The translations under genes were made by a program, and so were the position numbers. A stretch of 64,000 nucleotides of DNA from Colwellia sp. Arc7-635 (GTDB lineage: Bacteria > Pseudomonadota > Gammaproteobacteria > Enterobacterales > Alteromonadaceae). The notes under the pieces were generated by a model, which saw only the letters and a list, made by a program, of their open reading frames with translations, was not told where the DNA came from and ran no database searches. Shown here in pieces: positions 25,624-39,224 of the stretch; the first letter of the stretch is position 1, and each line of letters begins with the position of its first letter. The stretch is from assembly GCF_003971255.1 (NCBI RefSeq), contig NZ_CP034660.1, positions 4,402,001 through 4,466,000 of the forward strand, in the 5' to 3' direction.

Positions 25624-26991
25624 TTATTGCGACGACAATGCCGATAATAGCTTTTCATGAATGCCACCAAAGCCACCGTTGCTCATTACCACTAAGGTAT
25701 CGCCCGCTTGAGTTTTAGCAACAATATCATGCACCATGGCTGTAATATCTTGGCCGATAAAGCAAGGTTGCTGACAATCAGCAACTAAAGCATCAACCGA
25801 CCATTGAACTTGTTCACCTTGATAAACAAAAACCATATCTGCGTCAGCTAACGATTTTGCCAAGGTGTCTTTGTGCACACCTGACTTCATGGTATTTGAT
25901 CTAGGCTCAAGGATCGCAATGACTCTTTTATTGCCAACATTTGCTCGTACACCGGCTAATGTTTTGGCAATTGCAGTAGGGTGATGGGCAAAATCATCAA
26001 AAACTCGCACTTGATTGACTTCACCTTTTAGCTCTAGCCGACGTTTAGTATTAATAAACGTTGCTAACGCTTCAATAGCCACTGCTGTTGGCACGCCAGC
26101 ATGACGTGCTGCTGCAATAGCCATTAAGCCGTTATCGATATTAAAGTCACCAATCAAAGCCCAGTTCACCTGCCCTTGCACTTCACCTTGGAAACTGACG
26201 ATAAATTCACTGCCATCGGCAATGCATTTATCGGCATGCCAACCCAACAGCTTGTTTTCGTTGTCGACACTGTATTCGGTTGGAGTCCAACAGCCCATAG
26301 CGAGTGTTTCATTGATGGCCAGCTCATTTTTAGGCGACAGTACTAAACCATTACTTGGCACCATACGAATAAGATGATGAAACTGGCGTTGAATATCACT
26401 CAGATCATGAAAAATATCTGCATGATCAAACTCCATATTGTTGATAACTAAAGTATTAGGACGGTAATGAACAAATTTGGAACGTTTATCGAAAAAAGCC
26501 GTGTCATATTCGTCCGCTTCAATAACAAAAAACGGTGCATTACCTAAGCGGGCTGAACAATCAAAATTTTGCGGTACACCACCGATTAAAAAACCCGGTT
26601 CCATCCCTGCATATTGTAATATCCAGGTTAACATTGAACTGGTGGTGGTTTTTCCGTGTGTACCAGAAACAGCTAGCACCCAACGGTCTTTCAACACATG
26701 TTCTAATAACCACTGCGGCCCTGAGGTGTATGGAATTTTTCGATCTAGAATATATTCTACCATTGGATTACCACGGGTCATGGCGTTACCAACAATAACG
26801 ATATCAGGCTCATCATCCAAATGCTCAACTAAGTAGCCTGATTTTAATTCAATACCTAATTGCTCTAACTGCGTGCTCATAGGAGGATAAACATTGGCGT
26901 CGCAGCCAGAAACACGAAAGCCCATTTGCTTGGCAATAGCGGCAATACCGCCCATAAAAGTGCCACAAATACCTAATATATGAAGATGCAT
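25624..26991 (-). CDS. mpl: UDP-MurNAc:L-Ala-gamma-D-Glu-meso-Dap ligase (murein recycling)
   Basis: Mpl attaches a recovered murein tripeptide to UDP-MurNAc, returning cell-wall fragments to synthesis in the cytoplasm. The 455-residue product shows the Mur-ligase plan: the N-terminal HILGICGTFMGGIAAIAKQMG nucleotide loop, the P-loop SGTHGKTTTSSMLTW near 112, EADEYDTAFFDKRSKFVHY with the metal-binding acids, NNMEFDHADIF, and RRLELKGE with DDFAHHPTA. E. coli Mpl is 457 residues with the same motifs. It starts at ATG 26991. Confidence 0.95.
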   Translation of the reverse strand: MHLHILGICGTFMGGIAAIAKQMGFRVSGCDANVYPPMSTQLEQLGIELKSGYLVEHLDDEPDIVIVGNAMTRGNPMVEYILDRKIPYTSGPQWLLEHVLKDRWVLAVSGTHGKTTTSSMLTWILQYAGMEPGFLIGGVPQNFDCSARLGNAPFFVIEADEYDTAFFDKRSKFVHYRPNTLVINNMEFDHADIFHDLSDIQRQFHHLIRMVPSNGLVLSPKNELAINETLAMGCWTPTEYSVDNENKLLGWHADKCIADGSEFIVSFQGEVQGQVNWALIGDFNIDNGLMAIAAARHAGVPTAVAIEALATFINTKRRLELKGEVNQVRVFDDFAHHPTAIAKTLAGVRANVGNKRVIAILEPRSNTMKSGVHKDTLAKSLADADMVFVYQGEQVQWSVDALVADCQQPCFIGQDITAMVHDIVAKTQAGDTLVVMSNGGFGGIHEKLLSALSSQ

Positions 26992-27155
26992 AAAAACCTA
27001 TTTGAATAGCTCTGATGCGAGGTATGCTAGCTCGAGCTAAAGTTTGAATCAGAATGCGCTCAATATACCTTAATCCAAGAAAAATACATATTGCAAAATC
27101 CCTACATTTTGCCCACTATCAATGCGATTAAGCATTTACCATATTAAGGGAATTC

Positions 27156-28358
27156 ATGAGCCAGGCCATTCTACAAAACATTAACGTCTATCCGATAAAA
27201 TCTAGCGCCGGTATTGAGTTATCAAATAGCTGGGTTGAAGAGCTCGGCTTAGCCTTCGATCGTCGTTTTGTGGTTGCTAGCCCAGAGGGTGATTTTTTTA
27301 CCGCTCGCACGCATCCAACCTTATGTTTAATTCAAGCTAACTTAACGGCAACAGGCATGGTGATCACGGCGCCAAACATGCCATGTTTAACCGTCGATTA
27401 TCATAAAGTCTCTGCAAGTTATGTTGCTGTACGTGTTTGGGATGACACTATTAATGCCCAGCAATGCCAAGAAAATATCAATCAGTGGTTTAGTCGTTAC
27501 CTTGAGCAACCTTGCCAATTATTATTTTTTGGCGCCGACTCACAACGTTTCGTTAAGAATAAGAGCAGCCAAGTGGGTTTTGCTGATGGCTATCCTTTAT
27601 TACTGATTTCACAGGCCTCTCTTGATAACTTAAACAGCCGCTATGCATCGGAAACGACTACGATTTCGATGGCACAATTTCGCCCAAACATTGTTATTAA
27701 TCATTGCGATGCTTTTGCAGAAGATACTTGGCAACATATTCGCATTGGTGAAGTGGAATTTGAAATAACAAAACCCTGCACACGCTGTATTTTTACGACT
27801 ATTAATCCTCAAACCGGTGAGTTAAATCGCCAGCAAGAGCCTTTAAAAACCTTAAAGGACTTCCGACAGCTGGCCAACGGTGACATTTTATTTGGTCAAA
27901 ACTTGATTCCATTGAATCAAGGCCAAATCAAACGTGGTGACAGCCTTGAAGTATTAAAACGCCAAGCAGGACCAATATTCACCTTCCCTAATAAGTCATC
28001 GCAAACCAACGTCGATGATAGCGCCGACAAGCCAAAAGAACAGGCGGTTATCGTTAAGAAAAAAAAACCGGTTATAACGTTTAGTAGCTTCAATAAAACC
28101 GTTACGGGTAACAACAAGCAAACCTTACTTGAGCAAGGCGAAGATGCTGGCTTACTGCTGCCTTATTCGTGTCGCGCAGGCATGTGTGGTCGCTGTAAAG
28201 TAACCTTAGAGCAAGGTGAAGTAGAGCAACACTGCCAAGACGGTCTATCTGATGAAGAACAGCAACAAGGCTATATATTAAGTTGCAGTTGCACACCACT
28301 AACCGATGTTGTTATTAGTCATCCGATAAGAAAACGCCATCAAATAGGCGAAGATTAA
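27156..28358 (+). CDS. MOSC-domain protein with C-terminal 2Fe-2S ferredoxin (YcbX-like)
   Basis: The 400-residue protein has a MOSC_N domain (NINVYPIKSSAGIEL; LAFDRRFVVASPEGDFFTAR), a MOSC domain with the catalytic Cys in ITKPCTRCIFTTINPQTGE near residue 210, and a plant-type ferredoxin domain at the end (SCRAGMCGRCKV, later ILSCSC) for a [2Fe-2S] cluster. It resembles E. coli YcbX, a molybdenum-cofactor enzyme that reduces N-hydroxylated base analogues. A linker of about 40 Lys-rich residues separates MOSC from ferredoxin. AGGG lies before the ATG. A palindromic repeat starts on the last base of its stop codon. Confidence 0.88.
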   Translation: MSQAILQNINVYPIKSSAGIELSNSWVEELGLAFDRRFVVASPEGDFFTARTHPTLCLIQANLTATGMVITAPNMPCLTVDYHKVSASYVAVRVWDDTINAQQCQENINQWFSRYLEQPCQLLFFGADSQRFVKNKSSQVGFADGYPLLLISQASLDNLNSRYASETTTISMAQFRPNIVINHCDAFAEDTWQHIRIGEVEFEITKPCTRCIFTTINPQTGELNRQQEPLKTLKDFRQLANGDILFGQNLIPLNQGQIKRGDSLEVLKRQAGPIFTFPNKSSQTNVDDSADKPKEQAVIVKKKKPVITFSSFNKTVTGNNKQTLLEQGEDAGLLLPYSCRAGMCGRCKVTLEQGEVEQHCQDGLSDEEQQQGYILSCSCTPLTDVVISHPIRKRHQIGED

Positions 28359-28566
28359 TACCAAATGTAATAAGTTATCGATCAATTTTAAGCGAGGGTA
28401 AATTTTCAAGAATAAGGCGCTTGATTGATTCTTACATGGATGTAAGTCATTAGCGCAATGCAGGAGCATATTGCCGAGTAATAGCTAGCTATTGTGATTG
28501 AAAGCAACGCAGTTATTGGAGATTTAAACCGTCTTAAAATGATCGATTGTTTATTTCAATTGGTAT
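28358..28566. repeat. Palindromic intergenic repeat, copy 2 (209 bp)
   Basis: The ends are ATACCAAATGTAATAAG and GTTTATTTCAATTGGTAT, inversely related. Further in, CGATCAATTTTAAG faces CTTAAAATGATCG. It equals copy 3 plus an internal 49-bp block containing CTTACATGGATGTAAG, itself a small palindrome. It fills the gap before pxpA and would form its untranslated leader. Confidence 0.85.
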
Positions 28567-28580
28567 AACTAAGGTTAAGT

Positions 28581-29324
28581 ATGAAATTAAACTGTGATTT
28601 AGGTGAATTCACCGAGAATAACGACGCCGATATTATGCCCTTTATCGATATGGCTAATATCGCCTGTGGCTTTCATGGTTCAGATGCTTTCACCATCAAA
28701 AAAACCATTAAACTTGCGCAGCAACATCATGTAGTTATCGGCGCCCACCCAAGTTATCCCGATGTAGAAAATTTTGGTCGACTGTCGATAAACATAACAC
28801 CAGACGAGCTCATTGCCGATGTGCAATATCAAATAGGGGCACTGCAAGCGTTGTGCACAGCAGAAAATGCCAAGCTTGAATATGTAAAACCCCATGGCGC
28901 GCTTTATAATGACATGATGAAAAACATCACCATCTTCGATAGTATTTGCCAAGCCATTGCGCAATTAAATCAATCGAGTGAAAAGCCTTTATCTTTAATG
29001 ATTCAGGCCTTAACAGACAGCGCTGTATTTGAGAAAATTGCCAGTAAACATCATATTTCACTCTACTTTGAAGCCTTTGCCGACCGAGCCTATTTAGATA
29101 ACGGCTTATTAGTACCTCGTAGCGAAGCCGGTGCGGTATTAACTGATAATCAAGACGTAGTAAGCCGCTGCCAAGCGTTACTCGATCAGCAGCCTTTACT
29201 CAGTATTAATCAACGACCGCTACCTTGTCATATTGATGCTTTATGTGTGCATGGTGACACGCCGAATGCTTTAGCGATGATTAAAGCTTTGCGAGCAACA
29301 ATCACCGCGCAAGAGCAGCATTAA
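28581..29324 (+). CDS. pxpA: 5-oxoprolinase subunit A
   Basis: PxpA is the LamB/YcsF-type subunit of the ATP-dependent 5-oxoprolinase PxpABC, which opens pyroglutamate to glutamate. The 247-residue product begins MKLNCDLGEFTENNDADIMP and has ANIACGFHGSDAFTIKKTIK, VVIGAHPSYPDVENFGR, YVKPHGALYNDMMK and FADRAYLDNGLLVPRSEAGAV, all family hallmarks. AAGG precedes the ATG. pxpB follows after 4 bp and pxpC overlaps pxpB, so the three form an operon. The length matches E. coli PxpA (244). Confidence 0.95.
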   Translation: MKLNCDLGEFTENNDADIMPFIDMANIACGFHGSDAFTIKKTIKLAQQHHVVIGAHPSYPDVENFGRLSINITPDELIADVQYQIGALQALCTAENAKLEYVKPHGALYNDMMKNITIFDSICQAIAQLNQSSEKPLSLMIQALTDSAVFEKIASKHHISLYFEAFADRAYLDNGLLVPRSEAGAVLTDNQDVVSRCQALLDQQPLLSINQRPLPCHIDALCVHGDTPNALAMIKALRATITAQEQH

Positions 29325-29328
29325 CATC

Positions 29329-30063
29329 ATGGCCGACGAGTTAGTGAGTAATAAAAACCGAAAAAACGTTAATATTGAGCTTGTTGCAGAAAACGCTTTG
29401 CTATTGAGTTGGCAAGCCACAATATCACTGACACAACACCATGAAATTATTAGCTTACAAGCGCTGATCACAGAGCAGTTGGATGGGTTAGTTGTAGAGT
29501 CATTGGTCAGCTATCATTGCTTAATGCTTTATTTTCGTCCTCAGTTGATCACTAACACCGAAATAATCGCCAAGATTAATCACCTTATAAAATATTCAGA
29601 AAACAGCCCAAATGCTAAAGTTAATGAAGCCGATTGCATTAAAATACCGGTTTATTATGACACCGAACAACAATGGGATTTAGCCGATGTAGCCACGCGC
29701 TGTAACTTATCAATAGAGCAAGTTATCAATCAGCACAGCGCTAACATTTATCATGGCTTTGCCTTAGGTTTTACGCCCGGTTTTTGTTACTTGGCTAGTT
29801 TGCCTAAAAGTTTACACTTGCCTCGTAAATCATCACCGCGAACAAAAGTCCCCAAAGGCGCAGTAGCTATCGCTGAACAACAAAGCGCTATTTACCCGAT
29901 TGAAAGCCCTGGCGGTTGGCATATTATCGGCCAAACCCCGCTACCAATGTACGAAAGTAGCCATGGTCAATTCAACGCGACTATTAAGGTTGGACAAAAT
30001 GTTCAATTTTATGCGATTTCAAAAGCCGAATTTTTCACGCTACAGCAAGGTTTAAAAAAATGA
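29329..30063 (+). CDS. pxpB: 5-oxoprolinase subunit B
   Basis: The 244-residue product is a carboxyltransferase domain subdomain C/D protein. Motifs visible include YHGFALGFTPGFCYLASLP, PRKSSPRTKVPKGAVAIAEQQ, and SPGGWHIIGQTPL. It pairs with PxpC to form the activating part of 5-oxoprolinase. The N-terminal 30 residues are extra polar residues relative to short homologues; the ATG at 29329 lies 4 bp after pxpA. The stop codon overlaps the pxpC start (ATGA). Confidence 0.93.
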   Translation: MADELVSNKNRKNVNIELVAENALLLSWQATISLTQHHEIISLQALITEQLDGLVVESLVSYHCLMLYFRPQLITNTEIIAKINHLIKYSENSPNAKVNEADCIKIPVYYDTEQQWDLADVATRCNLSIEQVINQHSANIYHGFALGFTPGFCYLASLPKSLHLPRKSSPRTKVPKGAVAIAEQQSAIYPIESPGGWHIIGQTPLPMYESSHGQFNATIKVGQNVQFYAISKAEFFTLQQGLKK

Positions 30064-31172
30064 CTACGCATTATCTGGAAATTATTCATATTAATGGTCA
30101 AGCAAGCATCCAGGATCTTGGTCGTCTCAATGCTCAGCACTTAGGTTTTAGTGCCGGTGGCGCTGCTGATGAGTTTGCTTTTTTGAGTGCTAACAAGCTA
30201 ATTTCAGATTATATGGCAGCTTATAACGTTGACGATAACGATAACAATAGCGACCATCAACATGCGGCATGGGCAGCAATTGAAATCACTCTGGGTCAAA
30301 TAAGCTTTCGAGCAAGTTCACGTTGTATTATTGCGATAACGGGAGCGGACTGCGCAGCTAAAATCAATGATGTTTTAGTAAAAAATTGGCAGTGTCATCC
30401 ATTAAAAGTTGGCGATATAATTGACTTTTCTCTGCCTAAATCAGCTTTGCATAGCTATATTGCGATCTCCGGTGGTTTTACTTGCCAGCCAGATCAATTG
30501 CCGTGGTTAGGCAGTTTTTCCCAAACCAAAAATGAAATGGCCTTGGGTTTTACAGGTGAATCTTTAAAAGCTCACAGTAAATTATATTTTACCGCGGCGC
30601 GAGCACACTTAACTCAAGTTCAAACCGAATACGAGACTGAATGCGAAACTGAATCCAAAACTACATACAGCGCTGAAAACACAGCAACACAAGCAACGCG
30701 CGCGCCAAATCAACCGACAACTATCCCAACATTGTTTTACGCACAAAAAAAACTGACGTTGCGCATCATGGTCAGTAGCTTATTTAACAACATGAGCTCT
30801 GCAGCTCAGCAGCGCTTTTTAGCAACCGAATACATTATTTCGCCTGATAGTAACCGCATGGGTTATCGTCTCAAGACAGAGCATTCAAAATTATTACCCT
30901 CAAATGAAAAAATATTGGCCGACTCATTGCGTCACAGCTGTTTATTATCGATGCCAGTGACTTACGGCATGGTGCAGTTTCCGGCTAACGAACAACCGAT
31001 TGTGCTAATGAAAGAACGACAAACCATGGGCGGTTATCCGGTACTGGGTACGGTAATGCAAACTGATTTATTTCGCTTAAGCCAAATGCGTCCCGGTGAA
31101 AAAGTTAATTTTTCTGTCATCAGCCATCAACAAGCCCAACAGCAATTATTTGCCTTTCAGCAACGATTTTAA
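30060..31172 (+). CDS. pxpC: 5-oxoprolinase subunit C
   Basis: The 370-residue product is a carboxyltransferase subdomain A/B protein: ASIQDLGRLNAQHLGFSAGG at the start, AIEITLGQISFRAS, IAITGADCAAKIND, and the C-terminal SPDSNRMGYRLK and MVQFPANEQPIVLMKERQTMGGYPVLG. It completes the PxpABC complex. Relative to E. coli (310 residues) it has two low-complexity insertions, Asp/Asn-rich near residue 60 and Glu/Thr-rich near residue 200, probably surface loops. It overlaps pxpB by 4 bp. Confidence 0.93.
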   Translation: MTTHYLEIIHINGQASIQDLGRLNAQHLGFSAGGAADEFAFLSANKLISDYMAAYNVDDNDNNSDHQHAAWAAIEITLGQISFRASSRCIIAITGADCAAKINDVLVKNWQCHPLKVGDIIDFSLPKSALHSYIAISGGFTCQPDQLPWLGSFSQTKNEMALGFTGESLKAHSKLYFTAARAHLTQVQTEYETECETESKTTYSAENTATQATRAPNQPTTIPTLFYAQKKLTLRIMVSSLFNNMSSAAQQRFLATEYIISPDSNRMGYRLKTEHSKLLPSNEKILADSLRHSCLLSMPVTYGMVQFPANEQPIVLMKERQTMGGYPVLGTVMQTDLFRLSQMRPGEKVNFSVISHQQAQQQLFAFQQRF

Positions 31173-31633
31173 TATTGCTCTGGCTAACGGTAAGTTAGCG
31201 CTCTACAAGTCACCTTATTAGGCTATCTTGTCAGTTGCCGCGTAAAAAGTCCTGACAAAAACCTTCGTAATTAATTACGCACAGCACGAAAACTCACCTA
31301 TTTATTGTTCCAGATCAGCTTAGCGACATTCTTCAGCCTGTTTTAGCCGTTTGTGTTTCTCATTCACTCAGAGTAGTGCTAATTTTAGCGCATCAAAAAG
31401 TTACTCATTTTTTCAACAGTGTAACCGTAAATAATCTTGCTGCTATGACAGTGAAGAACGTAAGCGTGACGCTAAAATAAAAGTAACCTATTGTAATAAA
31501 ATAGAATTTAGTTTGTTCTGAGAAATAATAATTATTAAAAAATGCTTTAAAACAACCTGAGATCTCAACTAAAACATACAGAATTTGATTAAAAATAAAC
31601 GCTCTCAACGTTTAAAACATTAAGGTTGATATT
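31173..31633. other. Intergenic region before the porin gene
   Basis: 461 bp with no supported gene. A minus-strand frame at 31405-31608 encodes a low-complexity, Phe/Tyr-rich peptide without a ribosome site and is not called. The last 60 bp should hold the promoter and leader of the porin-like gene. Confidence 0.5.
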
Positions 31634-32836
31634 ATGAAAACTAACATTAAATACACTTCTCTAGCTTTACTTTCAGCATCACTTTTAAGCGCACCACTCG
31701 CATTTGCAGAAGAAACATCAGTGGCCTCGGGTGTTAAAAAAGCACTATCCGAAAGCACAGTTAAGGTAAGTTTCCGTGCACGTTACGAAGGAGTCGATCA
31801 AGAAGGTATTGACGACAACGCGAGCGCACTAACATTAAAAAGCCGTATTAGTGTCAGCACTGGTGATTTTAAAGGCCTATCTGCAGGTGTTGAAGTCGAT
31901 AACGTTACTGATATTATAGATAATTACAATAGTACCCGTAATGGTGAAACTGATTACCCTGTTGTTGCGGATCCTACCGGAACAGACGTTAATCAATTAT
32001 TCTTAAAATACAGTACTGAGCAATTTTCAGCGACTGCGGGTCGCCAACGTATTTTACACAATAACCAGCGTTTTGTTGGTGGTGTAGGTTGGAGACAAAA
32101 TGAGCAAACCTACGACGGTTATCGCTTTGAGATGAATGCGGTTGAAGGATTTTCAGCTGACTATAGCTACGTTTACAATATCAATCGTATTTTTGGCCCT
32201 GATGGCGATAAAGCTGATTTGCATGGTCAATTTCACTTACTTAACACCGGTTATAACATCAACAAAGATCATAAAATCAATGTTTATGCTTACTTACTTG
32301 ATTTTGACACCGCCGCATCTTCATCAACAGATACTTATGGCTTGAGCTATAAAGGTAAATTTGGCCCTGTAATGGTTAACGCTGCTTACGCAACACAAAG
32401 TGAAGCAGGAGATAATGCGGCTGATTTTAGCGCTGATTATTACAATATTGAATTAGGCACTAAAGTGAGTTCAGTGACGTTATTAGCTGGTATTGAGTCT
32501 TTAGGTAGTGATAACGGTGTTGGATTTTCAACGCCTTTAGCGACTTTACATAAATTCCAAGGTTTTGCTGACAAGTTCTTAGCAACACCAGGACAAGGTA
32601 TTGAAGATATTTACTTTACCGCAAAAACTCAGGTACAAGGCATTAAACTTGCTGCAACCTACCACGACCTATCTTCAGACGTTGATAGTATCAATTACGG
32701 TTCAGAAATCGATATTTCAGCAGCCTATGCAATTAACAAAAATTATAGTGTTTTAGTTAAATTTGCTAGCTTCAATGCTGACGATCAAGGCGTAGATTCA
32801 GACAAACTTTGGTTACAAGCTGCCGCTAAGTTTTAA
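31634..32836 (+). CDS. Porin-like outer-membrane protein
   Basis: The 400-residue product has a signal peptide (TSLALLSASLLSAPLAFAEE). It continues as a barrel of alternating strands, including SFRARYEGVD, SRISVSTGDFKGLSAGVEV, LFLKYSTEQFSATAGRQRIL, and a final WLQAAAKF with terminal Phe. The pattern LKSRISVSTG...GRQRI.HNNQRFVGGVGWRQNEQTYDG fits the alginate-export/OprD-like group of outer-membrane channels. The substrate is unknown; nearness to pxpABC might suggest small-molecule uptake but is not evidence. The frame is followed by a strong terminator. Confidence 0.8.
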   Translation: MKTNIKYTSLALLSASLLSAPLAFAEETSVASGVKKALSESTVKVSFRARYEGVDQEGIDDNASALTLKSRISVSTGDFKGLSAGVEVDNVTDIIDNYNSTRNGETDYPVVADPTGTDVNQLFLKYSTEQFSATAGRQRILHNNQRFVGGVGWRQNEQTYDGYRFEMNAVEGFSADYSYVYNINRIFGPDGDKADLHGQFHLLNTGYNINKDHKINVYAYLLDFDTAASSSTDTYGLSYKGKFGPVMVNAAYATQSEAGDNAADFSADYYNIELGTKVSSVTLLAGIESLGSDNGVGFSTPLATLHKFQGFADKFLATPGQGIEDIYFTAKTQVQGIKLAATYHDLSSDVDSINYGSEIDISAAYAINKNYSVLVKFASFNADDQGVDSDKLWLQAAAKF

Positions 32837-32874
32837 GCTCACGCTAAGCGCTACTGTGACTTAACAACAAGAAA

Positions 32875-32909
32875 AAAAGAGCTTAAACCTTGGTTTAAGC
32901 TCTTTTTTT
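32875..32909 (+). terminator. Terminator of the porin-like gene
   Basis: AAAGAGCTTAAACC and GGTTTAAGCTCTTT form a 14-bp stem with a TT loop, followed by a T run. Confidence 0.92.
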
Positions 32910-33010
32910 ATGTGCCAATAACTAGCAAAATTCGCTTTAGGCTAGCGTGAATATAGATTAAAGATTAGAATAGCGCCCGCTTTATGATTTAGTCCTATAC
33001 AGGTGCTTCC

Positions 33011-33613
33011 TTGCTATTAATGATCGACAACTACGACTCTTTTACTTTTAATCTTGTGCATTATTTTCAAGCGCTTGGACAAGAAGTTAAAGTATGCAGA
33101 AACGATGAAATCAGCTTAGCTGATATTGAAGCTTTGGCTCCGCAATATATTGTCATATCTCCAGGTCCTTGTGATCCCGACGCTGCCGGTTTATCACTCG
33201 CTATAATAGAAAAATTTAAAGGTCGTATCGCTATATTAGGTGTCTGTCTTGGTCATCAATGCATCGCCCAACATTTTGGTGCCAAAGTGATTAAAGCCAA
33301 ACAGGTTATGCACGGTAAAACCAGCGCTATTAGCCATAACGGGCAAGGATTATTCGCATCATTAAAGCACCCCTTAACAGTGACCCGATATCATTCATTA
33401 ATTGTCGATGAAAATACCTTACCTGATGAATTAACAGTAACGGCTTGGCTGACAAAAAACGGCCAACAAGAGATTATGGCACTGCAACATAAAACCTTAG
33501 CGATCGCGAGTGTACAGTTTCACCCCGAATCTGTTTTAACCGAGCAAGGCCACCAATTACTCGCAAATTTTATTAATCAATATTCAAATCAAATAGGTGA
33601 TAATATTAATTAA
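33011..33613 (+). CDS. pabA: Aminodeoxychorismate/anthranilate synthase glutamine amidotransferase
   Basis: The 200-residue class I amidotransferase starts [19 protein letters not shown], carries [12 protein letters not shown], the nucleophile Cys79 in LGVCLGHQC, and the His-Glu pair in VQFHPESVL. It supplies ammonia for p-aminobenzoate (folate) or anthranilate synthesis. No trpE lies near it, and E. coli PabA is the closest look, so pabA is preferred. A TTG start at 33011 after AGGTG matches E. coli PabA; ATG 33020 would cut the first strand. In related species this gene also precedes the ast genes. Confidence 0.88.
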   Translation: MLLMIDNYDSFTFNLVHYFQALGQEVKVCRNDEISLADIEALAPQYIVISPGPCDPDAAGLSLAIIEKFKGRIAILGVCLGHQCIAQHFGAKVIKAKQVMHGKTSAISHNGQGLFASLKHPLTVTRYHSLIVDENTLPDELTVTAWLTKNGQQEIMALQHKTLAIASVQFHPESVLTEQGHQLLANFINQYSNQIGDNIN

Positions 33614-33680
33614 AAGTTCGAATAAGCCGATAGTATAGAGCGCAATGAACTGAAAATTGACACCTAATAATGAAGTCTTG

Positions 33681-34826
33681 ATGCAAATATTTGAAAATAA
33701 TAAATTAGTTTATCCTATCTATAGTCGCGCGCTAAGCCTCGCGATTAGTAAAGACTTTACCGAACAAAAAAATGGTAAAATTAAGGTTGCTCAACACCAG
33801 AATAGTGAACAACTCAATCGCCGACGCGAACTACTGGCTGTAGAAGAAGAAACGAATAAAAACAAAATCATTCAAGCACATGGTCATGAGCATTTTAAAA
33901 CACAGGTGATGAACCAGTTTTTTGCTCGCGTGAAAGCTCAAATCAATAAAGAATTCAGCAATAAAGAAAATCTTTATCTCAATGTCCTAAAAATAGAAGA
34001 TGCTGTGCCTTCTATTATGGAAATACTCGCGGTTAAAGCAGCAAGCATTAATCGTATTGTACCGTTAGCGAAATCATTACCTTGGTTATGCACTGAGTTA
34101 ATCAACTTAGTTAACAAACCGCAGTATCGTAAGCGCTCAGATGTACAGGTCACAGAGCCTAATTTAGCACTGAGTTATGTCGGCCTAGACAACCTAAAAT
34201 TAGTTGTGCCAACTTTTATGCTCAAGCATTGGTTGCCCGTCAGTACCGCTCCTTTTCCACTGATGAAACGCAAACTATGGAATGATAGTTTATCTATAGC
34301 GCTAGCATCTCAGCTCTTAGCAAAAGAGCAAGGCTTAGATGAATTCACAGCGTTTGCTGCTGGTATGTTGAGTAATTTAGGCTTTTTGGCTGTTACCCGC
34401 GGAGCTTTGGATGTTTACAACGAACTCTATAACAAAGAGTTACGTGAATCTTATGAGAATAAGGATAAAAAACTCCATAGTGTCCTGGTAGAATTTGAAA
34501 TGTCACCTGAAGTATTACTTGAGCAATTGCTGCAACATAGCAGCAAGATTGCCGCAGATATGGTGGAATTAATGCGCTTTGACCGCTTACGAATTACGGA
34601 GGCAGTATTCGACATTGCTTATGCCACCGACATAAGTCTTATGTGTCCGATGGCTAAGATAGTCACTAAAGCCAAAGCTTTTGTTGCCTTTAGAAGTTTA
34701 GCAAAAGCTGATCTTATCAACTCAGAAGAAGCAAAAATATTACTCTCAGCCGGCCAATTGAGTACCGCTGACATTGCTTTATTGAGAAAGAATGATATTG
34801 ATCACATAAAATTAATCTTCGGTTAA
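33681..34826 (+). CDS. HDOD-domain protein
   Basis: The 381-residue product has an N-terminal polar, helical part of about 100 residues, then an HDOD domain: IEDAVPSIMEILAVKAASINRIVPLAKSLPWLCTELI, with later WNDSLSIALASQLLAKEQGLDEFTAFAAGMLSNLGFLAV. HDOD proteins are degenerate HD-type domains used in signalling and cell-cycle or motility control, usually without phosphodiesterase activity. The normal HD pair is replaced here (WNDS..., no HD), fitting that view. ATG 33681, after GAAG, is chosen over TTG 33657. Partners are not evident. Confidence 0.75.
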   Translation: MQIFENNKLVYPIYSRALSLAISKDFTEQKNGKIKVAQHQNSEQLNRRRELLAVEEETNKNKIIQAHGHEHFKTQVMNQFFARVKAQINKEFSNKENLYLNVLKIEDAVPSIMEILAVKAASINRIVPLAKSLPWLCTELINLVNKPQYRKRSDVQVTEPNLALSYVGLDNLKLVVPTFMLKHWLPVSTAPFPLMKRKLWNDSLSIALASQLLAKEQGLDEFTAFAAGMLSNLGFLAVTRGALDVYNELYNKELRESYENKDKKLHSVLVEFEMSPEVLLEQLLQHSSKIAADMVELMRFDRLRITEAVFDIAYATDISLMCPMAKIVTKAKAFVAFRSLAKADLINSEEAKILLSAGQLSTADIALLRKNDIDHIKLIFG

Positions 34827-36380
<1,554 letters not shown>

Positions 36381-36450
36381 GTCATCCATTATAAAAACGT
36401 TCAAGTACCTTTGATATGAAGGTGTTTGAGCGTCTCATTGAGAGTTTTCT

Positions 36451-38998
<2,548 letters not shown>

Positions 38999-39032
38999 TT
39001 AATTCATTTTAATGAAACTTTATTGCCCATTA

Positions 39033-39064
39033 AAAAAAGCTGGGATCCGTCCCAGCTTTTTTAA
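39033..39064 (+). terminator. Terminator of the ast genes
   Basis: AAAAAAGCTGGGA and TCCCAGCTTTTTT form a 13-bp stem with a TCCG loop, 35 bp after astD. Confidence 0.9.
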
Positions 39065-39224
39065 AAATATCGATCAAATATAGCCGCCTACTCAGAGTGG
39101 TTATCATGCATGCTGTCCTAAATATTCTTTAATTCCCTATTGAAGAACGAATAAATAGCCTCACATACCACTCAGTCGACTTGAGATATCAACACTATTT
39201 TATTTATGCATTTAGGAATTTAAC

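Noticed and set aside
31405-31608. 67-residue minus-strand frame before the porin gene
   Set aside because: Low-complexity Phe/Tyr-rich peptide, no ribosome site, no family, and it overlaps the leader of a plus-strand gene.
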